The position numbers were made by a program, and so were the translations under genes. Below are positions 62,146-64,000 of a stretch of DNA of 64,000 bases, piece after piece. The notes under the pieces are model-generated. The model was not told the origin of the DNA and did no database searches. It saw only the letters and a list, made by a program, of their open reading frames with translations. This DNA is from Flammeovirga aprica JL-4 (GTDB taxonomy: Bacteria; Bacteroidota; Bacteroidia; Cytophagales; Flammeovirgaceae). Location: assembly GCF_012844305.1 (NCBI RefSeq), contig NZ_JABANE010000049.1:1-64000 (forward strand), read 5' to 3'. Position 1 is the first letter of the stretch, and each line of letters opens with the position of its first letter.

Positions 62146-62712
62146 ATGGCATCTACAGCTGATTTTAAAAACGGTTTATGTATTGAGTTCAATAATGATA
62201 TTTTTCAAATCATCGAATTCCAACACGTAAAGCCAGGAAAAGGTCCTGCATTTGTTCGTACTAAACTAAAAAGTATTCGTACAGGTAAAGTAATTGACAA
62301 CACTTTTACAGCAGGTCACAAAGTAACAACAGCCCGTATTGAGAGAAGACAGCATCAGTATTCTTATGCAGATGATATGGGATTCCATTTTATGGATACA
62401 ACTACTTGGGAAGAGGTAGCTTTACCTGCAGAACAAGTTCCAAACAACGATTTATTACAAGATGGAATGAATGTTGATATTCTTTTCCATGCAGAAGTAG
62501 AAGAAGTCGTTGGTTGTGAATTAGCTCAATTTGTTGAGTTAGAGGTTACTTATACAGAGCCAGGTATCAAAGGTGATACAGCAACAAACACATTAAAACC
62601 TGCAACTGTGGAGACAGGTGCAAACATTATGGTACCTTTGTTTGTTAACCAGGGCGACGTTATCAAAGTAAATACAACGGATCGTTCTTACTCAGAACGC
62701 GTTAAAAAATAA
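62146..62712 (+). CDS. efp: Translation elongation factor P
   Basis: The length of 188 residues is normal. The KOW-like domain I has the modification loop HVKPGKGPAFVRTKL with Lys32 at the tip, followed by SIRTGKVIDNTF, and two OB domains end with GDVIKVNTTDRSYSERVK. EF-P relieves ribosomes stalled at proline runs. The loop Lys is not followed by the Arg seen in the rhamnosylated type, so it is of the Lys type. It sits 77 bases after fabH. Confidence 0.97.
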   Translation: MASTADFKNGLCIEFNNDIFQIIEFQHVKPGKGPAFVRTKLKSIRTGKVIDNTFTAGHKVTTARIERRQHQYSYADDMGFHFMDTTTWEEVALPAEQVPNNDLLQDGMNVDILFHAEVEEVVGCELAQFVELEVTYTEPGIKGDTATNTLKPATVETGANIMVPLFVNQGDVIKVNTTDRSYSERVKK

Positions 62713-62736
62713 TTTTTTTAGTATTTAATCGAATAG

Positions 62737-62776
62737 GTTTGAGAGAGGGTTATATTTCTTATACCTTCTCTCAAAC
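62737..62776. terminator. Hairpin between efp and accB
   Basis: GTTTGAGAGAGGGTTATA (62737-62754) pairs with TATACCTTCTCTCAAAC (62760-62776) with small irregularities. No T-tract follows, so it may attenuate or protect the mRNA more than stop it. It ends 17 bases before the accB start codon. Confidence 0.55.
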
Positions 62777-62793
62777 ACACACACTATCACATT

Positions 62794-63309
62794 ATGAAAG
62801 CACCAGAGGTAAAAGATCTGATCAGCTTTATTGCAGGTTCAGGCTTGCAAGAAGTCAATGTAGAAACAGCAGAAATCAAACTTCACGTTAAACGCAATGT
62901 TGATGCGTCAGCAGCAGCAGTTGCTCCTGCAGCACCAGTATTAGCGACAGCGCCAGTTACTCCTTTAGCAGCGGCTCCAGCTCCAGCAGCAGAATTGCCA
63001 ACAGCACCAGTAGCTGAGGCGGCTCCAGTAGCAGAAGCTCCAGCGGCTCCAGCAGCAGATACTTCTAACTACATTGAAATCAAGTCTCCAATGATCGGTA
63101 CATTCTACACTGCTCCGAACCCTGAGTCGGATATGTTCGTGAATGTAGGTGATTCTGTAAAGAAAGGCGACGTTGTTTGTATCATCGAAGCAATGAAACT
63201 TTTCAATGAGATTGAATCTGAAGTATCAGGTAAAATCGTTAAGATTTTAGCTGACAACATGTCTCCAGTAGAATACGATCAGCCATTATTCTTAGTAGAT
63301 CCATCTTAA
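62794..63309 (+). CDS. accB: Biotin carboxyl carrier protein of acetyl-CoA carboxylase
   Basis: A 171-residue protein. A short N-terminal helical part (KDLISFIAGSGLQEVNVE) is joined by a long Ala/Pro-rich flexible linker (about residues 45-92) to a biotinyl domain with KSPMIGTFYTAPNPES and the biotinylation site EAMKLFNEIES (Lys135). It carries CO2 between biotin carboxylase and the carboxyltransferase in malonyl-CoA formation. accC follows after 51 bases, and fabH nearby is in the same pathway. Confidence 0.97.
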   Translation: MKAPEVKDLISFIAGSGLQEVNVETAEIKLHVKRNVDASAAAVAPAAPVLATAPVTPLAAAPAPAAELPTAPVAEAAPVAEAPAAPAADTSNYIEIKSPMIGTFYTAPNPESDMFVNVGDSVKKGDVVCIIEAMKLFNEIESEVSGKIVKILADNMSPVEYDQPLFLVDPS

Positions 63310-63360
63310 TTATTAGTTAGATCAACTAATTTTTATTATTAACTAAACTAAGAAGGTATC

Positions 63361-64000
63361 GTGTTTAAAAAAATACTAATTGCTAACAGAGGTGAAATTG
63401 CACTCCGTGTGATCCGTACTTGTGCAGAGATGGGGATCAAAACGGTAGCAGTTTACTCTACAGCTGACAAAGACAGTCTGCACGTTCGTTTTGCAGATGA
63501 AGCTGTTTGTATTGGTCCTGCACCAAGTACAGATTCTTACTTAAGTATTCCTAACATCATGGCGGCGGCAGAAATCACTAATTGTGATGCTATCCACCCT
63601 GGTTATGGATTCTTATCTGAAAATGCACAATTCTCAGCAATCTGTGCAGAAAACAACATCAAATTCATTGGTGCATCAGCCGACATGATCAACAAAATGG
63701 GTGATAAGGCGACTGCAAAAGCAACAATGAAAGATGCAGGCGTTCCTACAATTCCTGGTTCTGAGGGTCTTTTAGATTCAGTAGAGCAAGGTTTGGAAAT
63801 CGCTGAAAAAATCAAATACCCAGTGATCCTTAAGGCAACTGCAGGTGGTGGCGGACGTGGTATGCGTATCGTTAACGGTCCTGATGAATTCCAAAAAGCA
63901 TGGGATTCAGCTCGTCAAGAGTCAGCAGCCGCATTTGGTAACGACGGTATGTACCTTGAGAAATTCGTTGTTGAACCTCGTCACGTTGAGATTCAAATTA
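63361..64000 (+). CDS. accC: Biotin carboxylase subunit, partial
   Basis: It starts at GTG (63361), preceded by AGAAGG as ribosome-binding site, and reads VFKKILIANRGEIALRVIRT onward without a stop to the window end (213 codons, about half of the usual 445-450). GYGFLSENAQF, the MGDKATAK loop, the ATP-binding Gly-rich KATAGGGGRGMR and the HVEIQI start of the next strand are visible. It carboxylates the biotin on AccB with ATP and bicarbonate. The 3' half lies outside the window. Confidence 0.97.
   Translation, partial: MFKKILIANRGEIALRVIRTCAEMGIKTVAVYSTADKDSLHVRFADEAVCIGPAPSTDSYLSIPNIMAAAEITNCDAIHPGYGFLSENAQFSAICAENNIKFIGASADMINKMGDKATAKATMKDAGVPTIPGSEGLLDSVEQGLEIAEKIKYPVILKATAGGGGRGMRIVNGPDEFQKAWDSARQESAAAFGNDGMYLEKFVVEPRHVEIQI

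Noticed and set aside
1..64000. tRNA genes, rRNA genes, CRISPR arrays or a prophage
   Set aside because: No cloverleaf with CCA end, no rRNA core sequence, no regularly spaced direct repeat array beyond the IS-like end, and no phage structural or integrase gene was seen.

Overview
The window reads as chromosomal DNA of a marine-type Bacteroidota, most likely of the Cytophagales/Flammeovirga kind. The evidence is AT-rich intergenic DNA, promoters of the TAnnTTTG type, and phylum-typical genes: a GSCFA protein, a DUF4159 protein, an outer-membrane beta-barrel with a carboxypeptidase-like N-terminal domain, a 7TMR-DISM receptor, LytS/LytTR regulation, a Cys-poor ribosomal protein L32 and long CusA pumps. 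The genus is inference. No tRNA, rRNA, CRISPR array or prophage was seen.

Layout. 1-72 looks like the end of an IS21-like insertion sequence. 0.1-6.2 kb holds a secreted MORN-repeat protein, a DUF445 membrane protein, a GMC oxidoreductase and an unknown exported protein with a TonB-C-like end. 6.2-10.4 kb is a complete deoxynucleoside salvage cluster on the minus strand (deoA, deoC, deoB, deoD). 10.4-15 kb carries a HEAT-repeat/cyclophilin lipoprotein, a SPOR-like lipoprotein and menC. 15-24 kb has a tandem pair of secreted paralogues, a POT peptide transporter, flotillin floA, a PafA-type alkaline phosphatase, a GSCFA protein and the C-terminal half of a split transketolase. 24-33 kb is signalling and small metabolism: two SpoIIE-type phosphatases, a STAS-like protein, a MOSC protein, a D-lactate dehydrogenase-like enzyme, a Crp/Fnr regulator and an SMP-30-like lipoprotein.

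33.2-44.9 kb is a copper (or silver) resistance island: a small Cys/His-rich exported protein, a CusA-type RND pump, a TolC-type outer-membrane factor, a CusB adaptor with a metal-binding domain and DUF3347, and a Cu+ P-type ATPase with three N-terminal metal-binding modules. A lipoxygenase-family gene with unusual metal ligands sits between the adaptor and the ATPase. The tripartite pump would clear metal from the periplasm and the ATPase from the cytoplasm.

44.9-53.6 kb is the most unusual part. A roughly 1 kb gene-free stretch with several hairpins ends in a strong terminator. It is followed by an outer-membrane beta-barrel gene that overlaps (ATGA) a 7TMR-DISM membrane receptor. The cytoplasmic end of that receptor is a zinc ribbon plus helix-turn-helix like the DNA-binding part of IS1595 transposases. 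A convergent operon next to it encodes a LytS-type kinase, a LytTR regulator and a lipoprotein built from CBM48-like modules. I propose this as a candidate envelope-to-DNA signalling system.

53.9-64 kb is mostly housekeeping: an M42 peptidase with a DtxR-family repressor, a glycosyltransferase with a LuxC-type acyl-CoA reductase, DUF4159, rsmE, and then the run DUF177-rpmF-fabH-efp-accB-accC (the last cut by the window end).

Across the window, six intergenic inverted repeats share AAGTAC/GTACTT outer ends, some with identical 14-19 base arms. They form a dispersed repeat family not explained by the genes.
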